64,000 nt of DNA from Oegoconia quadripuncta. Its lineage: Eukaryota; Arthropoda; Insecta; Lepidoptera; Autostichidae. This document shows, in pieces, positions 11,596 to 22,800 of the stretch. Location: NCBI GenBank assembly GCA_949316235.1, contig OX438742.1:9800815-9864814 (forward strand), read 5' to 3'. Position numbers and translations under genes: made by a program. The notes below the pieces were generated by a model that did no database searches, was not told where the DNA came from, and saw only the letters and a list, made by a program, of their open reading frames with translations. Positions within the stretch are counted from its first letter, which is position 1; the number at the start of each line of letters is the position of its first letter.

Positions 11596-11722
11596 AGCCC
11601 GTATTTTATAATATTAAGCCTTTTTAAGCGACCCTTAAATTGAGATCGAACTGAAGTTGAACTTGAAATATCAACTGAAGTGGCACTCTTGAGATCGCTT
11701 TATTGAAACGGGCTTCAGAAGA
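11596..11722. mobile_element. Small candidate MITE with 'gcccgtatt' ends
   Basis: Begins 'gagcccgtattttataatat' and ends 'gctttattgaaacgggctt', so the termini are imperfect inverted repeats around GCCCGT. Similar wording ('aggcccgtattaataaacc') opens the block at 23227. Boundaries and class are uncertain. Confidence 0.35.
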
Positions 11723-11971
11723 CTAGATTAGGCCTCAATATTGATAACATTTCGCCCCGCTCTCATTAAGCAGTTTTACTCGAACTGGTGGAACGTGAGC
11801 GCGTTGTATATAATTTAATATAATTTTATATATGTAGATTCGGTATATGCAAATTGTAATATTTTGACTACCGCGCCAAAGCGTTATTTTATTTTGAACC
11901 GTTAAGAAAAAAGATAGATAAATCTGAACATCAGCCAATTATAGGTTTCCCTATATCCTCAGTACATAATT

Positions 11972-12009
11972 AATCATTGAGAGAAATAATAATCATTGAG
12001 AGAAATAAT
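11972..12009 (+). repeat. Direct tandem repeat, two 19-bp units
   Basis: The unit 'aatcattgagagaaataat' occurs twice head to tail with no mismatch. Confidence 0.9.
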
Positions 12010-12469
12010 AGGTACTATACATATAAAGAAAGGAATAATAATCAATCATTTTATAAATATTAAGTTTTTAAATTTTGGTCAATGATCCTGCTTAAAACTA
12101 GAAATACGACATAAACATTTAAACATTTGTATTTTTTCTTACACAAGTTAAATACATTAAATGGTCACAAAATAGAAGAACCGAAAATAACTGTCTTTCA
12201 GATCGCAGGCCCTCACTCTTTAGAAGCTTCAAGAGTTTTAATGTCTATTGATAAATAGATTAAAAATTTAATTGAGCATTACCATTATTACTTATATAAA
12301 GTTAAGAGAACAATTTGCATAACAAAAAATATGTGTGTGTGTGTAAGTTGTAAGTAGTATAAAGCATAATTTATAGAAAACTATTGCTCTCTACTCGCAT
12401 CGGCAATCATGTGCCGAGTTGAGATCCCACACTCAAACGAGACATTTTTTATTTTACAACCGGTTAGTT

Positions 12470-12560
12470 TTACATACATACATAAACGACCTTTAGCCCA
12501 AATAAGGTGATCAGAGATATCCCAAACTGGTTTTAAATACTTGAAAATCTTGATCGAAAA
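12470..12560 (+). repeat. Dispersed repeat D, degenerate copy
   Basis: It contains 'aaggtgatcagagatatccc' after a 'catacatacata' run. The better copies at 25555 and 51425 read 'gggtggtcagagata(t/c)cc'. Non-coding. Confidence 0.4.
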
Positions 12561-13039
12561 TGGATCATTTCAAATGTAGGAATAGATTCGTATGCGAATA
12601 TTTCGCTGAAACCATTGATCTACCTGCAGTTGTAGATTGACCCTGCATGATTTTTGTTCTTTTTTAATAAAGTTATTTTTTAAGAATCTCATTATAGTCG
12701 ATTTTTAGTTTTGACTATTAAATGGAAGGTAGTGGATATCGGAGGTTAATGGTGTGTTTGGCATCAGCTTAGTTAAAAGTTGTTTTTATACAACAAATAC
12801 AAAACAAATAAACAATACTGCAAGATTAATCATAAATATGTAAATCCCATGCAGAATCAATCTATAGCATTAGATTAAGTGACTTGAGGGAATTACACTA
12901 ATTAGATTTTTCTCTGTAGTTTGAATTTTATTAAATGATTAGAGCAGTACTTAGTCTTTACTGAATTCAAGTATCGAAACTCAAAAAAGTAAGGCACGCG
13001 TAACAAGTATGAAAAGTCCTCGGTTTTTGGATCTCGATG

Positions 13040-13300
13040 TCAATAAAAACTGTGGTCATCCGACACGCAGAACTTCGTCCACGGTCTATCAACACGATTG
13101 GTTCTGGATTCGTGAGAGCTATGGCGCATACCTCGCTTAACATCTTAGTCTAGCTATTCAGCGAGGTGACGCGGTAAGTTTGTTAGGCTCCATGTCCCAA
13201 CCCGTTTGGGACATGGACCGTACGGACGTTTTCGTCCTTTAGTTTAGCGAGAGAGACTAGTATACTAACCTCCAAAACAAACATACTGTGCGACTTAACT
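13040..13300 (+). pseudogene. Possible non-LTR retrotransposon C-terminal relic
   Basis: The plus strand can be read as a conceptual peptide with LAIQRGDAVSLLGSM, which resembles a C-terminal AIQRGNAxSxLG motif of some insect LINE polyproteins. It also holds an inverted pair 'ccatgtcccaa...tttgggacatgg' near 13190-13216. The resemblance is short, and chance is possible. Confidence 0.3.
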
Positions 13301-13624
13301 CTTAACCGTGATAGATGACAGTTACTATCTTATGACGGTATCCATCTTATGTATTATTAAACCAAGAACAGATAGCAAACGACATTTATATGTTAGTTCA
13401 TGCAGTAGTGTACAAATGTAGCGGTTGTCAGATCGTCTAACTCAATTGCTTTGGAAATTGTCGTTTATGACGTCAATGTATTGTCTGTCTTTGTCATATT
13501 GTAACACAGTGACAAGGCTAATAACCTAACAAAAGGTGGTAACCGTCCTCACAACACAACCAACCAACTTCGGCAAGGAGAGACATCAACGCGCTACAAT
13601 AACGTTTGTTTTCTGTCCGATTCT

Positions 13625-13765
13625 TGACAACACTTATACCAATCATCTAGCCCCAAACTAAACAAAGCTTATAATTATAGATAACGGATAATCGTACATA
13701 AATATTTATATAACGATCCATGACTCGCGAATAAATGTTCGTATCTATCACACAAATATTTTCAC
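13625..13765 (-). mobile_element. SINE-B copy, 5' truncated
   Basis: The reverse complement carries the SINE-B body: 'cgaataaatgttcgtatc' reversed, the Tyr-rich AT segment, and the 3' block 'agatgattggtataagtg'. The tRNA-like head is missing. Full copies are at 15882 and 27160. Confidence 0.65.
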
Positions 13766-14573
13766 AGATTTCATTAGGTAAAATTTCACATTTCTATCTA
13801 ACTTTCAACACTGTGTTGCTCCCATAAAAAGGATTGATTGATGAAATAACGTTCAGTCAAAAAAATAGCGGGAATGGAAAATTTGTTGATGGTTCCAAAT
13901 GATTTATTTTTTTGGAGTTAGATTGGCACAACTGTTTTCCATTTTGGCGCGGTGTTTGAGTTGCATCTGTTATTAATATTAAACACTGCTGTTTTTTATT
14001 ATATCATTTGTGTATTGCGAGTTTCATTTTTATCCATTGATGTTGTTGTTGCATTTGCATTGCATTGTGCATAAAAAAAACATCGAATAAAGAGTTTGTC
14101 TTAAGTTTTGCCTCGCCAATGGAATTACGTATTCGGAGTCACTGAAAATGTTACAGACGGCTTACGGTGAATCGACTTTATCAAAAACACGTGTTACAAA
14201 GCGTTCAAAAGCGGTCGAGATAAGATGGAAGGTTTGCCTCACTCTAGTAGGCCATCAACGCTTGAAACTGAAGTTAACATCGCAATAGTGAAGGGAATAG
14301 TAACTGATAATCTTCATTCAACTTTGAGAAAGTTAGCCGCTGAACTTTCTATATCGCACGAGTCGATCTGCACTATTTTAAATAATCACTTGGGAATGGA
14401 ACATGTTGCCGCTCGGCTAGTCCCGAAAAACCTGAATTTCCTCCAAAAACTCTATTGCTGGAGAATAGCTGAGGACATGCTAGCACGAGTCAATTCCGAC
14501 CCAACATTCATGAAACGCATTGTTACTGGTGACTTGACGAGGGTATACTAGTTTGACATGCAAACTAGTCCAC

Positions 14574-15287
14574 GGTATTACGCTAAGAGAATGTAGATAG
14601 GCAAACCACAGGCAAAACGATCTATATCCTCAGTGTCAGTCAGGCAGCACTGAAAGCCTTATCTTCGTGTGGGGTGGACTCCAAGCTAGTTATGGACGCT
14701 GTCAAAAGCCTCAATAAACTTGGGGAAAGAAACATAGTCCGTCTGGTGTGGGTCCCTGGATATGTAGGATTGAGGAAAATGAGCGGAGCCATTTGTGGGA
14801 CTCTCTATGGGCACCATACACATGGTTTCGAATACTCATGTTAGAGAGCAACACATAAAGGAATGGAGCAAACTCGACGGCCTAACACATTCTAAAATGT
14901 TTATAGGCAGTTGCAGGTCTAACCAAGAAAATCTGCAGGTTGAACAGAGAGCAAACCCGTTTCATAGTAGGTGCGCTAACCGGTCACCTCTTATTTAAAA
15001 TGGGCCTAGCTGAAAATTCAACCTGCAGGGCATGCAACAGAGAAAAGAAATCAATGAAGTACCTTCTGTGTGACTGCGATGCCATGGCCGCAAGGTATAT
15101 GCGTCACTATATCCCGAATCCAGTGACTACATGCTCTTTCGACTAACCTGTTATGAAGTCTATAAGTTGGCAGTAGTCTCTCCTACTAGGAGAGAGTTAA
15201 AGCACGGGAAGTGCACAAAAGATCCCGATTGGGTCGAGGTGCCTTTGGGCATATGTCCAACCCCACGGCAATTATAAGAATAAAATA
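14574..15287 (+). mobile_element. 5'-truncated non-LTR retrotransposon (RNase H domain) nested in mariner
   Basis: The insertion is flanked by 'aaactagtccac' at 14562-14573 and 15288-15299, which rejoins the mariner reading around MQTSP. On its plus strand the insert reads as the end of an RNase H domain (LVWVPGYVG), then a C-terminal LTGHLLFKMGL...CRAC segment. It ends in an A-rich tail 'gaataaaataaaa'. The WVPGHxG and C-terminal CxxC-like features suggest an I/R1-type LINE carrying RNase H. Internal frame changes show it is dead too. Confidence 0.75.
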
Positions 15288-15404
15288 AAACTAGTCCACA
15301 AGCTTTGGATTGGCGCCTTCCAAATGAACCGAAACCGAAAAAATCACGCCAAAGTGTTAAAAAGTTAAATGATTATAAGGCCGCCTTTTTGTGCGATTAA
15401 TGAT

Positions 15405-15475
15405 GTACGCCGTATTCTTCATGTAGCTTTTGTTAATTGTACAATAAAGAGTATTTGATTGATTGATTGATTGAT
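15405..15475 (+). mobile_element. Short LINE tail insertion with (GATT)n in mariner relic
   Basis: 'attgtacaataaagagta' followed by 'tttgattgattgattgatt' interrupts the mariner reading just before the YYLNVKRRLRERIRR segment. A polyadenylation signal followed by a tetranucleotide tail marks it as the terminal scrap of a retrotransposon. The 5' boundary is approximate. Confidence 0.5.
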
Positions 15476-15881
15476 TATTATTTGAACGTTAAGCGGCGTT
15501 TAAGAGAGCGAATTCGTCGAAAAAGGCCAGATTTATGAAAATAAACCACTTCATGACACCCGTTTTCATTCGGTAGACATAAAGGAGAATTCGCTGCGAG
15601 AGCTGAAGTCAATTCCGGAAAAAGCGTTTAAAAATGTTTTCATGTGTATCGTTTTGAAGGAGCATACTTTGAAGGTAACAAAATCAATTTGGATGAATAG
15701 CACATCTTTTCCAGGTACTTTCTTGACAGAGTAGTATTATTATTTTGGACCGTCTATTTTGTAAATCAATTAAAACAATAAACATTATCGAAGAAGCGTC
15801 CATCGATGTTTTTAAGAAGTCCCTACAAAATAATAAGTAAAAAATACATTTGGTTATTTACTTGACTTTCTATTTACTTGA

Positions 15882-16127
15882 CGACCGATTGGTGTAGTGG
15901 ATAGTGACCCTATCAGCGAAACCAACGGTTGCGGGTTCGAATCCCGCGAGGGGTAAATGTTTGTGTGATGAATACGAACATTTATTCCCGAGTCTTGGAT
16001 GTTTATATAAATATTTATGCATGTTTATCCGTTATCTAGTATCCATATTACAAGCTTTGCTTAGTTTGGGACTAGATGATTGGTGTAAGTGTCCGAAATA
16101 TTTATTTATTTTATTATTTACTTATTA
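15882..16127 (+). mobile_element. SINE-B, near full length (tRNA-derived)
   Basis: The tRNA-like head 'cgaccgattggtgtagtgg' supplies an A box, and 'gcgggttcgaatcccgc' is an excellent B box. The body reads 'gaacatttattcccgag' and the 3' end 'gggactagatgattggtg', closing with a TTTA-rich tail. The copy at 27160 is nearly identical. Internal RNA polymerase III promoter boxes imply it was mobilised by LINE machinery. Confidence 0.9.
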
Positions 16128-16729
16128 AAAATAATAGTTTCCAGAATCAGGGAAAAGGAAATCATTTTTTGGGTATACATCGATAGCACAGTCCGCATTT
16201 GAGTCAAAAATGCATTTCACATCAACATCAAGATATATCAGGTAAATTTCGTCATCTCATATCTCATAAAGTCAATATCGTCCCGCTGGTACGACGCCTT
16301 CTGGATTTTAACCTTATCTACATAGTAAAAAGATATTAAGGAAGTGTAAATATTAAAGAAGGTTTAATTTAACATTTAATGGTTCTAACTTCACAAAAAT
16401 CACTAAAAGCGACCTTAAATATTCTAAGAGGAATATGCATAATTTTAGTAGTCACAGTTTCTGTTATTAAAATTACTTCTTTTTAAATTCTCTTGAAATT
16501 CTCAAGTAGGTAATATATTGGAAACATTAATTATGTTATTATAAAAATAAAAGAATGTAATATGATTAATATTATATTCTTTTATTTTTTTCGTGTTGTC
16601 AAAATATCATCTTCGTACGAAATCTCGGATTATTATTTGTATTAGTTATTTATTATCTACTATCCATTCATCGTGTTCGAGATCAAACCCCGACAGTATT
16701 TAACAATGAACTTACAACATCATTATTAT
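16128..16729. other. Spacer without recognisable gene
   Basis: AT-rich. It contains an imperfect inverted repeat around 16540-16592 ('aaaaataaaagaat' and 'attcttttattttt'). Nothing coding is seen. Confidence 0.5.
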
Positions 16730-17735
16730 ATGACCCACCGGACGACCACTGCTGAATATAGGGCTTCACATAAATTTCCAGAGGCGGCCTGCATCCAGGG
16801 ACTACCCGTGACGTTCACCGTCCATCTTGTGGGTGGGCATCCTACGTGATATCCACTCCAGAACATTACTGCCACATAGTTCTTCACGCTATGTACTACC
16901 CCTTGCCACGTCAACTTCCTGACCCGCTGGGGTATGACTGTGCGTTCTTCTGCATACCTCTTCATTTCTGATTCGATCTCGTACTGAAACTCCGAGCATC
17001 GCCCTCTCCATAGCTCGTTGCGTGACCTTGAGTTTTCTTATGGGGTCCATAATGAGAGACCACGTTTCAGTGGCGTCTTTAAAAACTGAGCTGTTTTTGA
17101 CTAGGAGATGAGTTAGATTCGATCATTGGCCTCTTTCTTACAGTTGAACTTATCTAACGGAATGGAATTCCCAATCGATATTGATGTAGGCATTCGCCCA
17201 TATGTCCAATTTTTTCCTTAGGTAATAATCCGATTTATAACCTGCCGCATTGTGTAGGTGGTTTATGGTACTATAGCTTTTTCGAAACCGACATAACATC
17301 AAACCTGCGTGGACGACGGTTCGTGATTCAACTTGGAAAATAGTTTGTAGACATGGCTTAGAAGCGAGATGGATATGTATGTAGTATCTAGTATCTAGTT
17401 CTTCAGTAGGATCTACTCCTCTTTGAAAAACAGTACTACTCTACCTCTACTCCATGCCTCAGACATTACGCCCTCGAGCAACACGGAATTGAAAAGCTTC
17501 TGAGGCGCTTTAAGTACCGGTTTTCTTAAGTAAGTCTTACTTCCAAAAGCTGAAAAAGTGATTCCATCATTGCCCGGTGCCTTGTTGTTTTTCAGCTTAA
17601 GGGCCATCCTAAGTCAACCAGACTCTGTGCCCTGGAGTTCCGTTGTCCATAGCCGAAATTCCTTACTCTCAACTTTGTTGTTGCGTCAGCGAACACCTCT
17701 TCGATATTCTGAGAGTAAGATCTTGCCACATACAC
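16730..17735 (-). pseudogene. RTE-like reverse transcriptase relic
   Basis: Minus-strand translation in pieces gives, 5' to 3', LKNNKAPGNDGIT and VLLEGVMSEAWSRG, a broken YKLFSxxITNR-like core, AVFKDATETWSLIMDPI and RAMERAMLGVSVRDRIRNEE. It ends in the GCPPTRWTVNV...WMQAA tail typical of this class (GRPxTRWxDD...WMxxA). The order spans most of the reverse transcriptase, with the catalytic FADD region lost or unreadable. Stops and deletions make it inactive. A SINE-B in the same orientation abuts its upstream end. Confidence 0.75.
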
Positions 17736-17740
17736 TCAGC

Positions 17741-17973
17741 GCCATCTAGTTCCACACTAAGCAACTAGGCTTGTATTATGGACACCAGATGGTTGATAAA
17801 CTACTCAAATACATTTCTTTTTCTAAATAAATACATAAATAAATGAAAAGCATCAATAACCGGGAACACATGTCTGTTTTTATCATACAAACATATGCAC
17901 CTAGCGGGATTTGAACCCGCAACCTTTTGATATAGCAGTCAAAGTTTCTAACCACTACACCAAACAGGTCGTC
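17741..17973 (-). mobile_element. SINE-B variant, minus strand
   Basis: Read on the minus strand it begins 'gacgacctgtttggtgtag' and has a strong B box 'gcgggttcaaatcccgc'. It ends with the SINE-B 3' block in degenerate form ('ttagtgtggaactagatgg'). The head alone looks like a tRNA, but the attached SINE-B body and tail show it is a SINE. Confidence 0.7.
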
Positions 17974-18667
17974 ATTTGGGTTAAATGTTATTATTTTTTT
18001 ATGTTTTTCTCACGTAATGCTTACTTATGTGTACAACCACTTCTGAGTGTTATGTGTTCTGTTATCAGTGAACGAGGTGGAGACTGAAAAACAGCTATTT
18101 TGCTGAGACTCTAACCTATTTATCCACTAAATTAGCAAATATTATAACCATAAACCATGTATAATGTATTTTTTTTAAGTGGATGAATAAATATCTTATT
18201 ATTATAAAGAATGTCTACTTGCAAGGCCAATTAAAAACTTCTTTAATTCTACAACGACAGAAGTAAGCTTTCAAAGCGCAATATCTTGACAGAATTATCT
18301 GTAATTACAGGCTATAGAAGGGAATAAATAACTTTTACCAACCATCTTTGATCATCATCGTAATTCGTAATCAAAAGAATCACACTTCCACTGCAATATA
18401 GTCCAATCTTGAACCAAAGAGTCCATCAGGCTAAGCTAAGAGCAGATACCCATAATAACTCCAAATACCTATTTACCTTGAACAATCCATGAGATAATTG
18501 AAATAATGTCACCCACGTTACACACTTTTTTAACATTCATTTCTCATAAATTACAAATCCTAAAACCATGTAACTAAATGCAACAATTATATATTATTAT
18601 GTAGTACAATTATATATATATATTTGAATTCGGTTCCTATTAAGAAACTTTAGTAAATATTATTATT

Positions 18668-18960
18668 ATTAGGAGCCCATACTGTCCCACTGCTAGGCAA
18701 AAGTCTCCCTCCTCTCTCCACGCTCTCTGTCCCGGGCTTCCACTGACCAGGAGCAACGCTTTTTCGGTCTGCTGCGATGCCTTCTTTCTAACGGTGGGCT
18801 CCAGGTGGTGGTAATTTTGGCCCTCAAGTCATCTGGCATGCGGCAGACATTGCCAGAGCAACATTTGCTTAGCGGCCTTTCCGGCTACGTCAGCAACTTG
18901 GGTCTTAGAGCGCCGTTGCGGTGTTTCGGACGCAGTCGGTTAGTTTTACATTCCGAATAT
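18668..18960 (-). mobile_element. Non-LTR retrotransposon 3' end
   Basis: On the minus strand it ends 'ttgcctagcagtgggacag' followed by 'tatgggctcc' and an ATT-repeat tail. This matches the style of the tail at 31496 ('cccagcagtgggacacg'). The upstream part is rich in arginine codons but has no clean frame. It lies just downstream of the GTPase gene. Confidence 0.5.
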
Positions 18961-19600
18961 ACTGCGCTCCAGAGCTCATTAATAAAAATTTATTTATATT
19001 TTTTTATTAATTCTGTTACTTACTTCTTTGCTGAGAGGTACAAGCAAAAAAACTTTAGTTATTCATAATGACAACAATAACAAAAAATAATATTATGAAA
19101 ACAAAAACACATGAGAACTCCTGCAATTCTTTGAAACAATCTTTGGAAAATGTTTTAACTGTAATTTTAGCCTGATAGACCCTTTTAGCCCAATTTAGTA
19201 TGTAATATTCCCGCCGGAAAGGGAAAAGTCACAAACCACTACCGTACTTTTCATATGCAGACGTCCTCAAAACGTTTTCCATTTTCAAATTCAAAAAATC
19301 CATTAGACACGCATGTGTCACACATAAGGTCCGAAAAGTCCCTACTTCCAGGTGGAACATCTGGCTGTATCAATTTGTTCAAAAACGCAGCAGATTGAAG
19401 ACTGCAGACGCTAGAACACAGCCCTACGTTACATTAAATGAAAACATGCCGTCGTTCCCGAAACCTGGACTGCTCAGTCCAGGGGAGGCGAATCTTCGTT
19501 CGAATGCTTACCACTTTACCATGATGTTAGGCAAGTGAGGCTAGTTGAATTGCTTTTAAAACCAACAGCCGAAGCAGAACGAAGAGCCGCCATCCCTGTC

Positions 19601-19834
19601 TTATTCTTTCGGTAAGGAGCTATCACTTTTCCCTCTCGAGTAGACGCGATGCGCTGTTTTGGTGCCCAGCATTCGGTCCAGCAAGCTGTGTTTGGCTCGC
19701 CGCCTATTCGCCTGGATCTCACGGCAGAGTTCGTGAAATACGTCCATCACTTGGGAGACTTGCTCGGCCGTCGCCACTTCGGCAAAACTGCACTCAAAGT
19801 CCTTAGCGAGAATCTCGCCTTCCTCGTAGCTTAC
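19601..19834 (-). CDS. GTPase exon 5 (C-terminus and stop)
   Basis: Acceptor 'ctatctgtttcttag'. It encodes VSYEEGEILAKDFECSF, EVATAEQVSQVMDVFHEL and CREIQANRRRAKHSLLDRM, ending KSDSSLPKE and TAA. The VSxEEGExLA start is shared with RERG-type proteins. The tail is basic but has no C-terminal cysteine. Minus-strand AATAAA motifs at about 19008-19003 and 18994-18989 are possible polyadenylation signals, which would give a 3' UTR of about 600 nt. Confidence 0.9.
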   Translation of the reverse strand, partial: VSYEEGEILAKDFECSFAEVATAEQVSQVMDVFHELCREIQANRRRAKHSLLDRMLGTKTAHRVYSRGKSDSSLPKE

Positions 19835-22800
19835 CTAAGAAACAGATAGTATTATTAGAATTCAATATTCGCTATTATTTACAAATATAGGTATTAACAT
19901 TATAGAAGAGAGTAAGCCTATCTGTCTGACTTTCATGCCTAAACTGTTGAAGCTATCGTGATAAAATTTGATCGAAAAGTAGCCTATGGGCCCTGGAGAA
20001 GGACATAGACTTCCAAAAAGGAGGAGATCGAGTCCGCGTTGAAATGTGCGAGCGGACATCCAGTTATAATCTAAATTTCATCATCACGTGATTAGATAAC
20101 ATACCTCTTACCTTTACCTCTCATAGTTATGGAGAGTAGAGGGCGTGTTCGGATCTGTATCCGTGTTTTTGCTTTTTATTTTGTGTTTTAATTAAGTTTC
20201 TTATACAAAAGTTCATGAATAAATTATATTTCCTACCTAAAGAAATACAGATCTAAATGTTGTGTTAACGTAAGAAACACCGTGAAAAAAGGCTCTGTCG
20301 ATTTCTTTTTCTGCTCCCTACAGGTTAACAGAAACACTTACTTGACGGAGGTGAACCATGTCGGCTTTATTCCCGACAAGAGTGATGGGGACATCATTCT
20401 GTATATGCTGCTTGACTCGTCGCACGTAGTTGAACGAGTCCCGATCCGTGATCGAATAGACCACCACCACGCCGTCAGCCCAATGCACGGACTCTGAGTC
20501 AGGCAACTCGTCAAGGTCCTACAACAATGACAGAAGATGAGGGATCCATTGGTTTTGCAGGCAGGGTCTCTGTCCACTTCACCAATCGGTCGTCAAAATT
20601 AGCTTAAACATTTTAATTGTGGTAGCCTGTGATATTTGAAACACCTATGTTACAGATCATCAGGCTCCTCCCCATGGAGTGACTAATAGAATACATAAAA
20701 TGCTATTGGCGTTACACATTTAATATGTAAAGTACTTTTATACTAATATTAAAGCAATAGTACATTTACACCTATCTTCATTTCGTTCGTTTAATATTTG
20801 TGTAACGATACAGAAATCTTGAGAGAGATTTTTAAGATTCGAATGCATAATTACAGATATTTAAAATTGCAATTCTATGTTATTAACATTTCCTTTTGTT
20901 TAATTTTTCGCATTTTTAGACTGATAACATTTTTTTAATGGATGGCGAAATGGGGAGTGTGCTATATGAATGCACATTCTTATTCCACTGTCACTTTTTC
21001 ATTAAGTACGGAGAGGGTTACCAATGATTAACCAATGACCAACGTATCAACCAATGAGTTCCCCGCGTTTATTTTTCCGAAATTCTACAATCTTGGGATT
21101 TTCCAGAGCTACTACTTTTCAAACTCAACGTCATTTTCCGTCACGTGCGTTTCATTTACGGTCAAAGCACATCCGTATAAAAAGATGCAAGTGTATAAAC
21201 CCGAAAATCTGGCAAGTAAAAATACAGGCAAACACAAAAGGTAGAGCTTTTCAATATTTGAAGAAGAGCAATATAAAAGGGCACCTTAAATTTATACTTC
21301 TTTTTTTTTAATCATAGCAATCCTTCTGCAAATATTGTAGCTCTGTATCACAAAGAAATAAATAAACATGAATACTAATAGATTCGTTCAAAAATAGAAG
21401 AAACGTGATCTGAATAATAAACGGTGCAAATACGAATAAAATATCTAAAATAACAACTACATTGTGATATACTTATTACACGATGATTAAGAATAACTGA
21501 TAACATTAAATCGTTTTTAAAATGTTATATTTACAGCACGCATTACAAGTAGCAACTGTGACGAAGAATTGTCGCCATTCTATTTAGATTTTTTATACTT
21601 GCTCGGAAAATCTAATTTCACCGGTTTTAGATATATCAAGCACCTCATAAAACACGCGTGTGTTATTAACGCAAATAGTGAAGTTATATTCTATAACCGC
21701 ACTATTTGTTATGGCAAAGAACATAAGTCTCATACAGCCAAGTGATAACACCATCAGCCCGGTGAATAAAATATCGCTGAACTCCATATGTTATGGAGAT
21801 CAGTAATAAAATATGCTTCAAATTGTTTTTTTTTATTTCAAATTTAGAACTGGCACGCTGCACGGCGTGAGCCAGTAGGCAGCGCGCTGCGTGATTTTTT
21901 GTTATGTTTCCTCGCAAGTATGTTGAAAAACATCGTACGATATACGTACGTATATTGGTTAAACACAATTGGCTCTATTACGCCCTCGCCTTCGGCTCGG
22001 GCTGAAATTCCGCCTCGTGGGTTGTAGCCACTTCAACACATTTATGTCGTAATGTACTATTAGACTACGTCTTACGTTAGCGTATCCCGTCGCAAGTAAT
22101 TTCCGCGGGACGTTAAACTAATGCCACGTGGGCAGAATCGCAGGCAGAAGCTAATTCGTAACAACGAAGTCGGCACTCCTCGTTACTTACTTTGGGGCAT
22201 AGATCTAAAATCTCGAATTGTACAGCATCACCGTCAACTATCACCTCTTGTCGATACTTGCTATCTGTAAACAAAACACACGATCAGATTATAAATTTTA
22301 ACCACCTCCGTGCCTCCTTGTAAAGAACATAAGGTTTACAAAACGGAAGTCGCGGGTTCAATTCCCAGCGCACAAGTTAAATACTGGTCCGCTGCTACCA
22401 TCTTATCTAAGTCTGCCGGCATGCAGCAATGTATACATAAAACATATAATATCTCTATATAAAGTTGGGAACTCCATTCTCGCAGTTTACTTCGCGGAAC
22501 ATCGGTGGCTCAGCGGTTAAGGTCCGGGTTCGATTCCCAGACAGGACATGTACCAATGACTTTTTAACTTTAATTTAATTACTTATGTGCATTTTATCCG
22601 ACTGCTCCTAAACGGTGAAGGAAAACATCGTGAGGAAACCTGTATGCCTGAGAAATAAAAATTCAAAGGCATGTGAAGTCCCCAACCCGCATTGGGCCAG
22701 CGTGGTGGAAGGCCCATACTCCCTCATATACGTGGGAAGGCCTATATCCCTGCAGTGGGATGTTTACGGGCTGGTGATGAAGACTTCTAGAAAGAGGCCA

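Larger units (their letters stand above)
14060..15760 (+). pseudogene. Mariner transposase relic, interrupted
   Basis: The plus strand reads in pieces as a mariner transposase. First comes SESLKMLQTAYGESTLSK with frame errors. Next are GLPHSSRPST, SISHESICTILNNHLGM and ARLVPKNLNFLQK, with VNSDPTFMKRIVTGD before the first catalytic region. An insertion follows, then WRLPNEPKPKKSRQS, RLRERIRRKRPDL and a final KSIPEKAFKNVF. Helix-turn-helix and catalytic-core parts are in the right order, but stops, frameshifts and two insertions (14574-15287 and about 15405-15475) make it inactive. The 'GDETW' motif of intact mariners has decayed to GDLTRVY. Terminal repeats were not resolved. It is a different lineage from the relic at 46205. 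Confidence 0.8.

Noticed and set aside
17895..17973. tRNA gene on the minus strand
   Set aside because: Good B box, but it is joined to the SINE-B body and 3' block, and no convincing acceptor stem pairs. It is a SINE head.
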